From positions 1-40,621 of the forward strand of contig CALBJW010000022.1 of the NCBI GenBank assembly GCA_937893145.1: a DNA stretch of 40,621 nt. The letters are read 5' to 3'. The translations under genes and the position numbers were made by a program. The notes under the pieces were generated by a model that saw nothing but the letters and a program-made list of their open reading frames with translations, did no database searches and was not told the DNA's origin. Below, one piece after another: positions 33,208-40,621 of this stretch (its first letter is position 1; the number at the start of each line of letters is the position of its first letter). The DNA comes from an uncultured Prevotellaceae bacterium. Lineage in GTDB: Bacteria > Bacteroidota > Bacteroidia > Bacteroidales > Bacteroidaceae.

Positions 33208-34245
33208 TTATTTTTTTAGTTCTTCAATTTCTTTCTTAAGTTTCTGAACCTCCTTAATCAAGTCAGGAAGCATATTCAGAGCAGCACTATTCTTAGCAAA
33301 CTGACGATGAGGAACTGCAGGATAACCCATCAGAACAGCACCACCATTCTTAGCAAGATTACCACCCGACACTCCACTCTGGGCACCAATATGAGTCTTG
33401 TCGCCAATAATGATGTGTCCAGCAATACCAACCTGTCCACCAAACATACACCATTCGCCGACCTTAGCACTACCAGCCACGCCTGTCTGAGAACTCATAA
33501 CTGTATTGGCACCAACCTCTACATTATGAGCTATCTGAACCAAGTTGTCAAGTTTCACACCACGACGAACATAAGTGCTACCCATTGTGCTTCTGTCAAT
33601 ACATGTGTTTGCACCAATCTCTACATCATCCTCAATAGTCACAATACCAATCTGAGGAATCTTCTCGTAACCATCAGCCGTAGGAGCGAATCCAAAGCCA
33701 TCAGCACCTATCACACAACCTGCATGAAGCACGCATCTGTTGCCAATCTTACAGTCGTGATAAATAACAGCATTGCTATATATCTCAGTGTCGTTGCCGA
33801 CTTTAGCATTACTACCTATTGAAACATGAGGATGCAGAACACAACCATCACCAATTACAGCACCTTCTGCTATCGAAACGAAAGGACCAATATAACAATC
33901 CTTACCAATCTTTGCTGTAGGGTCGATAAATGCAAGAGAGTCAATGCCCACTTTCTTCTGTTGCATACTCTGATACATCTGAAGCAATTTTGCAACAGCC
34001 TCATAAGCATTGTCAACTCGAACCAACGTTGCTGCAATCTTTTCTTTAGCTACAAAATCTTTATTTACGAGCACAACGCTCGATTTAGTAACATATATAT
34101 AATGCTCATACTGCAGGTTTGCAAGAAAGCTAATAGCCCCTTCCACACCTTCTTCTATCTTCGCAAATGTTGAGACCTGTGCTTGTGGATTACCTTCAAC
34201 GACTCCACCACATAATCCTGCTATCTGTTCTGCTGTAAAAAACAT
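33208..34245 (-). CDS. lpxD: UDP-3-O-acylglucosamine N-acyltransferase
   Basis: 345 aa. An N-terminal LpxD domain (FTAEQIAGLCGGVVEGNPQA) is followed by hexapeptide beta-helix repeats (AFIDPTAKIGKDCYIGPFVS; GCVIGADGFGFAPTADGYEK with the substrate-binding loop) containing the catalytic His region VQIAHNVEVGANTV. The C-terminus is a short coiled-coil (LIKEVQKLKKEIEELKK). First gene of the seven-gene operon; 4 bp precede lpxC. Confidence 0.96.
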   Translation of the reverse strand: MFFTAEQIAGLCGGVVEGNPQAQVSTFAKIEEGVEGAISFLANLQYEHYIYVTKSSVVLVNKDFVAKEKIAATLVRVDNAYEAVAKLLQMYQSMQQKKVGIDSLAFIDPTAKIGKDCYIGPFVSIAEGAVIGDGCVLHPHVSIGSNAKVGNDTEIYSNAVIYHDCKIGNRCVLHAGCVIGADGFGFAPTADGYEKIPQIGIVTIEDDVEIGANTCIDRSTMGSTYVRRGVKLDNLVQIAHNVEVGANTVMSSQTGVAGSAKVGEWCMFGGQVGIAGHIIIGDKTHIGAQSGVSGGNLAKNGGAVLMGYPAVPHRQFAKNSAALNMLPDLIKEVQKLKKEIEELKK

Positions 34246-34423
34246 ATTCTAATTTACCATTTACCAAGTGACAATTACCATTCGGTGTTGCACATAGTAA
34301 ACTTTCTTGTTAATTAACTATTATATTTTGTGCAAATTTAATAAAGATTTTCGACATAAATAGCAAATATAACAAATTTTCACTACCTTTGCATCAAAAT
34401 TAACGAATAAAAGATATAAAACT
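34246..34423. promoter_or_regulatory. Divergent promoter region between lpxD and purM
   Basis: On the plus strand TACCTTTG at 34384-34391 precedes the purM ATG by 32 nt. On the minus strand TAAATTTG at 34333-34340 could serve lpxD, though its -33 TTG is poorly spaced. Both strands are AT-rich and no dyad of note was found. Confidence 0.5.
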
Positions 34424-35599
34424 ATGGCTATCGACAATAAACAACGCTACATGATGCGTGGAGTTTCGGCTGCTAAGGAAGATGTTCACAATGCCATCAA
34501 GAACATCGATAAAGGAATATTCCCACAGGCATTCTGCAAGATTATCCCAGACATCCTTGGTGGCGACCCTGAGTATTGTAATATCATGCATGCCGATGGT
34601 GCAGGCACAAAGTCATCCCTTGCCTATATGTATTGGAAGGAGACTGGTGACATTTCCGTTTGGAAAGGCATTGCCCAGGATGCACTCATCATGAACACTG
34701 ACGACCTTCTCTGCGTTGGTGCTGTTGACAATATCCTCGTTTCTTCTACCATTGGTCGCAACAAGATGCTCATTCCTGGTGAGGTAATCTCTGCCATCAT
34801 CAACGGAACTGACGAACTCCTTCAGCAGATGCGAGACATGGGCATTGGCATCTATGCTACAGGTGGTGAAACAGCCGATGTGGGCGACCTTGTTCGCACT
34901 ATCATCGTTGACTCAACCGTCACTTGTCGTATGAAGCGTAGCGATGTAATCGACAATGCAAATATCCGTCCAGGTGATGCTATCGTAGGTCTTTCTTCAT
35001 GTGGACAGGCAACATACGAAACTGAATACAATGGCGGTATGGGTTCAAACGGACTCACTTCTGCTCGCCACGATGTATTCTCAAAGTATCTCGCAGAGAA
35101 GTACCCAGAATCGTTCGACAAGGCTGTGCCAGACGAACTCGTTTATTCTGGTTCATATAAGTTGACAGACGAGGTAGAGGGTTCTCCTATCAATGCAGGA
35201 AAACTCGTTCTCTCCCCTACTCGTACATACGCTCCTGTCGTTAAGCGTCTTCTCGACGAACTCCGTCCTAAGATTCATGGTATGGTACATTGTACTGGTG
35301 GAGCACAGACAAAGGTTCTTCACTTTGTAGGCGACAACTGTCGTGTCATCAAGGACAACATGTTCCCTGTTCCTCCACTCTTCAAGGCTATCATCAAAGA
35401 GTCTGGCACCGACTACGCTGAGGCATACAAGGTCTTCAACATGGGCCACCGTCTCGAAGTCTATCTCTCTCCAGAAGATGCTGACAAGGTTATCGAAATC
35501 AGCAAGTCTTTCAATATCGACGCTCAGATTATCGGACATATTGAAGAAGGTCCTAAGTCACTCACTATTAAGTCAGAATTTGGCGAATTTAACTACTAA
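34424..35599 (+). CDS. purM: Phosphoribosylformylglycinamidine cyclo-ligase (AIR synthase)
   Basis: 391 aa, the longer Bacteroidetes form. ATP-dependent ring closure to AIR in purine synthesis. PurM-like features: MMRGVSAAKEDVHNAIKNID, HADGAGTKSSLAYMYWKETG, the Asp-rich IAQDALIMNTDDLLCVGAVD, ATGGETADVGDLVRTIIVDS and GMVHCTGGAQTKVL in the C-terminal domain. Codon use is strongly biased as in purC. A short gap (1 bp) leads to the next gene. Confidence 0.95.
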   Translation: MAIDNKQRYMMRGVSAAKEDVHNAIKNIDKGIFPQAFCKIIPDILGGDPEYCNIMHADGAGTKSSLAYMYWKETGDISVWKGIAQDALIMNTDDLLCVGAVDNILVSSTIGRNKMLIPGEVISAIINGTDELLQQMRDMGIGIYATGGETADVGDLVRTIIVDSTVTCRMKRSDVIDNANIRPGDAIVGLSSCGQATYETEYNGGMGSNGLTSARHDVFSKYLAEKYPESFDKAVPDELVYSGSYKLTDEVEGSPINAGKLVLSPTRTYAPVVKRLLDELRPKIHGMVHCTGGAQTKVLHFVGDNCRVIKDNMFPVPPLFKAIIKESGTDYAEAYKVFNMGHRLEVYLSPEDADKVIEISKSFNIDAQIIGHIEEGPKSLTIKSEFGEFNY

Positions 35600-35600
35600 T

Positions 35601-35819
35601 ATGAACTTAAACAAGCCAGCAAACTATACGGCCAAAGAGTTCTGCATTATGTTTGCAATGCTTTTTGTCTCTATTTATCTCTTTCAGCAGGCTGTAAGAG
35701 ACATCATTTATGATGCGGATTATTTTCATAGCTCAACCGCCTTGCTTGGTTCAGCCGGATGGGTCTTGATATACCTTCGATACATGAAAAATATTAATAA
35801 GAAAAAGAATGAACAATAG
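35601..35819 (+). CDS. Small two-TM membrane protein (72 aa)
   Basis: Starts MNLNKPANYTAKEFCIMFAM one base after the purM stop and ends inside prfA (11-bp overlap). Two hydrophobic segments at about 13-32 and 45-62 flank a short polar loop (DIIYDADYFHSS), with a basic tail (RYMKNINKKKNEQ) facing the cytosol. A longer frame from 35343 exists but overlaps purM and is rejected. No family recognised; the tight packing suggests a conserved gene order. Confidence 0.7.
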   Translation: MNLNKPANYTAKEFCIMFAMLFVSIYLFQQAVRDIIYDADYFHSSTALLGSAGWVLIYLRYMKNINKKKNEQ

Positions 35820-36915
35820 TTTATTAGATAAACTTGACGGGCTTGTAGCTCGATTCGAGGAAGTGTCAACTCTCATCACCGACCCAAGTGTCATTGCTGA
35901 CCAGAAACGATATGTGGCACTAACCAAAGACTATAAGAACCTTGAGGATATCATGAATGCCCGCAAGGAATATATGAATTGCATAAACGGACTTGAGGAG
36001 GCAAAGGAACTCTTCGCTATGGAAGACGACCCCGACATGAAGGAGATGGCTCGTGAGGAAATCGCTGCCAACGAGAAGCGCATTCCTGAACTTGAAGAGG
36101 AAATAAAGCTTCTCCTTATCCCTGCCGACCCAGAGGATTCAAAGAATGTCACTCTCGAAATCCGTGGCGGTACAGGAGGCGACGAGGCAGCACTCTTCGC
36201 TGGCGACCTCTATCGTATGTACACAAAGTACTGCGAAGTCAAGGGATGGAAGATTACAGTATCATCCTTCTCCGAAGGTTCAAGTGGCGGTTACAAGGAA
36301 ATCGTCTGCAATGTCACAGGCGAGAATGTATATGGAACCATGAAGTACGAGTCTGGCGTACACCGCGTACAGCGAGTGCCAGCTACTGAAACTCAAGGAC
36401 GTGTACATACCTCTGCCGCTACCGTTGCCGTACTCCCTGAAGCAGAAGCATTTGATGTGCAGATCAACGAAGGCGAAATCAAGTGGGATACCTTCCGTTC
36501 CTCTGGTGCAGGTGGTCAGAATGTAAACAAGGTAGAGTCTGGTGTTCGTGCCCGCTATATGTGGAAAAACCCAAATACTGGTGAGACAGAAGAAATCCTC
36601 ATCGAATGTACCGAGACTCGTGACCAGCCAAAGAATAAGGAAAGAGCTCTCGCACGACTTCGCACATACATCTACGACAAGGAGCATCAGAAGTATATCG
36701 ACGATATCGCCTCTCGCCGTAAGACTATGGTCTCAACTGGTGACCGCTCTGCAAAGATTCGTACTTACAACTATCCACAAGGTCGTATCACCGACCACCG
36801 CATCAACTATACAATCTACAATCTTGGTGCCTTTATGGACGGTGACATTCAAGACTGCATCGACCACCTCATTGTGGCTGAAAACGCAGAACGTTTGAAG
36901 GAAGCCGAACTCTAA
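35809..36915 (+). CDS. prfA: Peptide chain release factor 1
   Basis: 368 aa, complete. The PxT codon-recognition motif is seen in HRVQRVPATETQGRVHTSAA and the peptidyl-hydrolysis GGQ in SSGAGGQNVNKVES. N-terminal coiled-coil domain at 1-110. RF1 reads UAA and UAG; the PAT tripeptide separates it from RF2 (SPF). Starts within the small membrane gene and is followed by a terminator. Confidence 0.97.
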   Translation: MNNSLLDKLDGLVARFEEVSTLITDPSVIADQKRYVALTKDYKNLEDIMNARKEYMNCINGLEEAKELFAMEDDPDMKEMAREEIAANEKRIPELEEEIKLLLIPADPEDSKNVTLEIRGGTGGDEAALFAGDLYRMYTKYCEVKGWKITVSSFSEGSSGGYKEIVCNVTGENVYGTMKYESGVHRVQRVPATETQGRVHTSAATVAVLPEAEAFDVQINEGEIKWDTFRSSGAGGQNVNKVESGVRARYMWKNPNTGETEEILIECTETRDQPKNKERALARLRTYIYDKEHQKYIDDIASRRKTMVSTGDRSAKIRTYNYPQGRITDHRINYTIYNLGAFMDGDIQDCIDHLIVAENAERLKEAEL

Positions 36916-36932
36916 AGAATAATTACACACTT

Positions 36933-36961
36933 GCCATCAGCCCTAAAGCTGGTGGCATTTT
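36933..36961 (+). terminator. Intrinsic terminator after prfA
   Basis: GCCATCAGC (36933-36941) pairs with GCTGGTGGC (36948-36956, one G-T pair), followed by ATTTTTGC. Confidence 0.75.
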
Positions 36962-37003
36962 TGCTTTATATATGGAAGAGGTTAGGGGTAGGTACCAATT
37001 AAA

Positions 37004-37495
37004 AATCTTACATCTTACAGTTCTTACAACTGTTTATTTGTTTACAACATCTCCCTATATATACTATATAACTTATTAATATATATATAGTTATATATAA
37101 AATAAGAAAGAATGGGACATCAAAATAACTTGCTGTAAGAACTGTAAGATGTAAGATTAGAAATATACATTTGTCTAAAAAGCTGAATATTAACCGATTA
37201 TAATATTGTAAAGACTGTTATACTTATGATACAAGCATAAAAATGTGGACAAAACGCATCAAATTGTTCCTCTAAAAAGCATCAAAAGGGATGCAAAGCA
37301 AATTATTTCGATGATTACCCCTTCATTTTAATCAAAAACAATAGTTTTGAATATCAACCCTAACAACTCTTTTGTAAGGGTCAAAGTCGCAATATCGGCA
37401 CCCTCGATGCAAAAACACCGCAAGAATGAGCTAAAACTTGCGGTCAAATGAACCAAATCGACCGCAAGTTTAAGGTGAAACATGCGGTCGATTTT
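37004..37495. repeat. Interspersed intergenic repeat, copy B
   Basis: A perfect 25-bp inverted repeat, arms 37004-37028 and 37134-37158, encloses a TA-rich stretch (TATATATACTATATAAC-like). Downstream, at 37427-37454, is the hairpin ACCGCAAG...CTTGCGGT whose 26-bp core matches copy A (14658 onward) with three mismatches, followed by two more CCGCAAG/GCGGTC dyads to 37495. No credible ORF is present in 36962-37556. Confidence 0.65.
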
Positions 37496-37556
37496 AGTTA
37501 ATTATGCAGTCGTTTTATTTGCAACTAAATTGTAATCTTAATTCCCAGAGCATTAC

Positions 37557-39764
37557 TTAGAAAGTAATCTTCTGGTTCTGGATTGTGCCGTCGGAGAAGA
37601 GGCGACGGATGATATAGACTGTGTGGGGTGAAGATGACTTGTGGGCAGATGGGTGCTTGATGTGCTGACCACTGAGAGTGTAGTATGTCTCGCTGAGGAG
37701 GGTGCGCGAAGAGGCTGTGAGTAAGGATACTGACACTTGTGGGTCGTCGGCTACTCCAGTGAACGTGGATACGTAGTCTGGGAGGTAGTAGCCGAGATGT
37801 GGAGGTTGGTTGTAGGCTGTGTTCTGCCATGCTATGCCCATACGGTAGAGGTGGTCGTGCATGAGGGTTGGAACACGGTACTTGGTGTTGGAGGTTGAAC
37901 TGACAATGTAGAGCTGGGCTGGGTTCTTGGAGTTCCACCATATTACTTCCTCGCGCCAGTCACCGAAGATGTCTGCCTGAAGACATGGGGTACTCTTGGT
38001 ACTGTTGCATGAGGATGGTGACATGCCTAACTCTGTGAATGACTTCTCGGCTGTAGCACTGGTGTAGATGCCAAGTGTCTTGGCTGAACCAGACCACTTT
38101 GTGATGGATGTGCCATCAAGGAGTTCTTCGTATTCGTCTCCATCCCAGAAGATGCGGAAGTTCATGGATGGTTTGGCTGATGAGAAGGTCTTGCCATCTA
38201 CATTGTAGGTGTTGTCAACCTTTGCTGACCAGAACTCAGCTCCACGACGAGTGCCGCTCACATCGGCACATACTCCACGACCATTGTCGGCTGAACCTGA
38301 GGTGTAGAAGAGGATTTCGCCTGTGCCTGCATCGCGATAGTTGCATCCGTAAGGACTCTCTTCGTGTACCATGAAGAACTCAAGTCCTGGACGGTCTGGG
38401 TCGAAGTCGCCAAGGTGGAGTGCATCACCATGTCCGAATCCTGTGGAATAGAGCATCCAACCATTGTCGTCGATGGCTGCGCTACCATACATGATTTCAT
38501 CCTTTCCATCACCATCGAGGTCGCCTACGCTGATGCCGTGTGCGCCCTGCCCCATCGCTGTGTAGATGTTGTGCGTCTTGAGTGGGTCAGTTGTCTTGGA
38601 ATAGGTCTTTGTGGTAGAAGTGCCTTTTGAGTCGGTAAGGCGAACTTGAGTATTGCTGATGGAACTGTGGAGCCAACGAGTGGTGAGTTTTGAACCATCG
38701 AAATCTACTGCCCAGAGGTGGGAGTAGGTGTAGTAGCCACGACACATGACGGCTGATGGGCGCTGGTCCTTACCTGCAAGGTATGCCACACAAGCGAGGT
38801 AGCGTTCGCCACGATTGCCATAGTTGCCCTTGTCGCTCTTTCCAGAACGGGTGTCCCAGTTGAAGGTTCCCTCTGCGGTGCTGAGTTTGGCTTCAGCATT
38901 ACGATTAGGGAAATATGGAATGGTATGGATAGCCTTACCTGTTGCTCCCTCGAAGACTGTTAGATACTCATGACCTCCATTGACACGACCATCGGAGGTG
39001 AGGTAGCTCTTCTTGTTGTCAGTAGCCTTGATTGTGGCGTTGTCGGCTGCTTCAGAGACATAGTGGCCTGTACCGTCGAGTGCGCCAGGTGCTGTCTTGC
39101 AGACTACTTCTGCCTTGCCATCCTTGTCGAAGTCATAGACGAGGAACTGTGTGTAGTGGGCTCCTGCACGGATATTGACTCCGAGGTCGATGCGCCAGAG
39201 TTTTTCACCTGAGAAAATCTTGTAGCAGTCAAGGAAGACCTTGCCTGTGATGCCACTCTGTGAGTTGTCCTTTGAATTGGTTGGGTCCCACTTGAGGATG
39301 ATTTCGTATTCTCCATCGCCATCGACATCACCAACAGATGCGTCGTTTGGAACATAGGAATAGTCAGCAGCAGGAGCTGGAAGGTCGAGGTTCATGAGGT
39401 GGTAGCCTACATTGCTGAATGCCTGTGCGGAGAGTGTGTCCTGAGGAACGCCATTCTGAAGGGTAACGAGATGGAGGGAGTCGTTAACCATAGCAGCTAC
39501 TCGCTTGAATGTGGCGTTGCGAATAGTGTCGCCCGACACCTTTCCATTCTTTAGGACAAGGAACGAAGTTTGCTCGTCATCGGTGTCAAGAAGTCTCCAT
39601 GACAGCACCTGCGAGATAGACGAGGTACGAATGCGGACAAGTCCACGATTGAGTTGCTCCTTCTGGTATGGATGGGTGTCGGATGGGGATGGTTGGTGGT
39701 CCCATTGAGCACTTGCTGTTAATGACAGAATAAGAGCAAGAATTAACGAATTTAACTTTTTCAT
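37557..39764 (-). CDS. Rhamnogalacturonan lyase, PL11 family
   Basis: 735 aa, secreted (MKKLNSLILALILSLTASAQ). It cleaves the pectin backbone rhamnogalacturonan I by beta-elimination. The PL11 beta-propeller is recognisable: RGLVRIRTSSISQVLSWRLL, calcium-binding DVDGDGEYEIILKWDP, YDFDKDGKAEVVCKTAPGAL, GDLDGDGKDEIMYGSAAIDD and GDFDPDRPGLEF. A C-terminal ~75-residue region (YYTLSGQHI ... GTIQNQKITF) resembles a type IX secretion-sorting tail. A 21-bp gap separates it from the upstream barrel gene. No SusC/SusD pair is visible beside it, so it may be an isolated CAZyme. Confidence 0.9.
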   Translation of the reverse strand: MKKLNSLILALILSLTASAQWDHQPSPSDTHPYQKEQLNRGLVRIRTSSISQVLSWRLLDTDDEQTSFLVLKNGKVSGDTIRNATFKRVAAMVNDSLHLVTLQNGVPQDTLSAQAFSNVGYHLMNLDLPAPAADYSYVPNDASVGDVDGDGEYEIILKWDPTNSKDNSQSGITGKVFLDCYKIFSGEKLWRIDLGVNIRAGAHYTQFLVYDFDKDGKAEVVCKTAPGALDGTGHYVSEAADNATIKATDNKKSYLTSDGRVNGGHEYLTVFEGATGKAIHTIPYFPNRNAEAKLSTAEGTFNWDTRSGKSDKGNYGNRGERYLACVAYLAGKDQRPSAVMCRGYYTYSHLWAVDFDGSKLTTRWLHSSISNTQVRLTDSKGTSTTKTYSKTTDPLKTHNIYTAMGQGAHGISVGDLDGDGKDEIMYGSAAIDDNGWMLYSTGFGHGDALHLGDFDPDRPGLEFFMVHEESPYGCNYRDAGTGEILFYTSGSADNGRGVCADVSGTRRGAEFWSAKVDNTYNVDGKTFSSAKPSMNFRIFWDGDEYEELLDGTSITKWSGSAKTLGIYTSATAEKSFTELGMSPSSCNSTKSTPCLQADIFGDWREEVIWWNSKNPAQLYIVSSTSNTKYRVPTLMHDHLYRMGIAWQNTAYNQPPHLGYYLPDYVSTFTGVADDPQVSVSLLTASSRTLLSETYYTLSGQHIKHPSAHKSSSPHTVYIIRRLFSDGTIQNQKITF

Positions 39765-39785
39765 AATAGTTTGGTTATTTGGTTG

Positions 39786-40621
39786 TTAGAACATATATCC
39801 AATGTTAAGGTAGAAACCTAATTTTTTGGTCACATTACTCCAGTTGAGGTTGAATTCGAGAGGTCCTACAGGAGATTTGTAGCCATAGCCGAGGGCGGCA
39901 CCGACGAGGTGCTTCTGGGTGACGAAGCGTTCGAGGGAAGAACCTGCTATGCCGTAGTTGCCCTGAAGGAAGAGGTAGTTGTTCTCGGTGAGATGTTGGC
40001 GAAGATTGACTCCTCCTACAAGGAGGGAGTTTGGTGCAATCTGGACATAGTTGATACCTGCGAATGATACTTGCTGAGTGATGTAATGTCCGTAGGAGTT
40101 GATACCACCAATGAAGTTACAATGCGAGATGTAGGTGTTGTTGTTCTGAATGAATCGACCTTCGACGGATGGGTTGAGGAAGGTAGTGCGAGAAAGTGGG
40201 ATTGCCATGTGCCAATAGCCCTCAACGATATTGCATCCTGCACCACCATTGAAGCCATAGCCATTGTCGGTGGAATAGTCGTACTTGACACTCCACTTCA
40301 TGCCTCGTGTAGGCAGAAGACGGGAGTTCTGGTTGTCAAACTGAAGCTGAATGTAATAGAACAGAGAACGCTCATTTACAGCAACTTGATTGAGGTCTGC
40401 CCAGTTGTTGGCTGTAAGAAGTGTAGGATAATGGATGAATGAGTATTGCGCTCCGATATTTATCTTGAACTTTTTGCCTGAGCGTGAGAAATCAATGAGA
40501 CCACGATGTTTGGTATATTCGACATTTGCAATGTGTTCACCTTCATTATAGAGTCGCATGTCGTTGTGTGTGACACGATAACGAAGTTCCATGTTCCAGT
40601 ATTTGCCTAAGTCCATAGCCG
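39786..40621 (-). CDS. Outer-membrane beta-barrel C-terminus, possibly patatin-like phospholipase
   Basis: A 276-aa frame is visible but the gene runs past the right edge, so the apparent ATG at 40616 is probably internal. The sequence is a run of amphipathic beta strands (LFYYIQLQFDNQNSRLLPTR; GMKWSVKYDYSTDNG; VGAALGYGYKSPVGPLEFNL) ending in FYLNIGYMF, the terminal Phe needed for Bam-dependent insertion. BamA/Omp85-like barrels with this GPLEFNLNWS ending occur at the C-terminus of Bacteroidetes patatin-like phospholipases. That identity is inference because the patatin domain is outside the window. Confidence 0.65.
   Translation of the reverse strand, partial: AMDLGKYWNMELRYRVTHNDMRLYNEGEHIANVEYTKHRGLIDFSRSGKKFKINIGAQYSFIHYPTLLTANNWADLNQVAVNERSLFYYIQLQFDNQNSRLLPTRGMKWSVKYDYSTDNGYGFNGGAGCNIVEGYWHMAIPLSRTTFLNPSVEGRFIQNNNTYISHCNFIGGINSYGHYITQQVSFAGINYVQIAPNSLLVGGVNLRQHLTENNYLFLQGNYGIAGSSLERFVTQKHLVGAALGYGYKSPVGPLEFNLNWSNVTKKLGFYLNIGYMF

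Overview
The window looks like chromosomal DNA from a Bacteroidales organism, most likely Prevotella-like and gut or rumen associated. This is inferred, not proven. The evidence is the repeated TAnnTTTG -7 promoter boxes (with a TTG about 19 nt upstream where the match is best), weak Shine-Dalgarno sequences, TlpA-like thioredoxin lipoprotein-type proteins, a PL11 rhamnogalacturonan lyase, Bacteroidetes-type SAICAR and AIR synthases, and low-to-moderate GC.

Layout. (1) 1-2.4 kb: two tandem secreted TlpA-like genes (the first cut by the window edge), an 82-codon gene behind a striking operator, and two tiny translationally coupled genes. (2) 2.4-7.7 kb, minus strand: a tripartite efflux operon (TolC, HlyD-type adaptor, FtsX/MacB-type permease) with no ATPase gene. 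Divergent from it, 7.8-9.2 kb holds a compact REC+Fis-HTH response regulator and a minimal histidine kinase. A 46-bp double-palindrome operator sits upstream of the TolC gene and again, at exactly the same distance from the -7 box, upstream of the 82-codon gene. This predicts a small regulon. (3) 9.2-14.4 kb: an integrase-bearing island on the minus strand, with an excisionase-like protein, a two-TM acidic protein behind a long repeat-containing leader, a tyrosine recombinase, a protein with four tandem helix-turn-helix domains, and a cluster of TTGTCAAC-like motifs. (4) 14.8-21.1 kb: a tightly overlapping four-gene minus-strand operon: a glycosyltransferase fused to a GalT/HIT-like domain, a signal-less SpoIID/LytB-domain protein, and two MFS permeases, one AmpG-like. 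I infer handling of cell-wall (muro)sugars. (5) 21.3-25.3 kb, plus strand: queF, phoH-like, purC, menG/ubiE, aroE, then a putative 115-nt small RNA. (6) 25.5-34.2 kb, minus strand: a seven-gene envelope operon lpxD-lpxC-lpxA-(pRiA4b-like)-miaA-PBP1-Pif1 helicase. Here LpxC lacks the FabZ domain usually fused to it in Bacteroidetes. (7) 34.4-36.9 kb, plus strand: purM, a small membrane protein and prfA. (8) 37.5-40.6 kb, minus strand: a PL11 lyase with a T9SS-like tail and the C-terminal barrel of a probable patatin-like/outer-membrane protein cut by the right edge.

Two diverged copies of an interspersed intergenic repeat (about 14.45-14.84 kb and 37.0-37.5 kb) share a TA-rich stretch, long inverted arms and a 26-bp CCGCAAG hairpin core. 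No rRNA, tRNA, CRISPR array or transposase was recognised.
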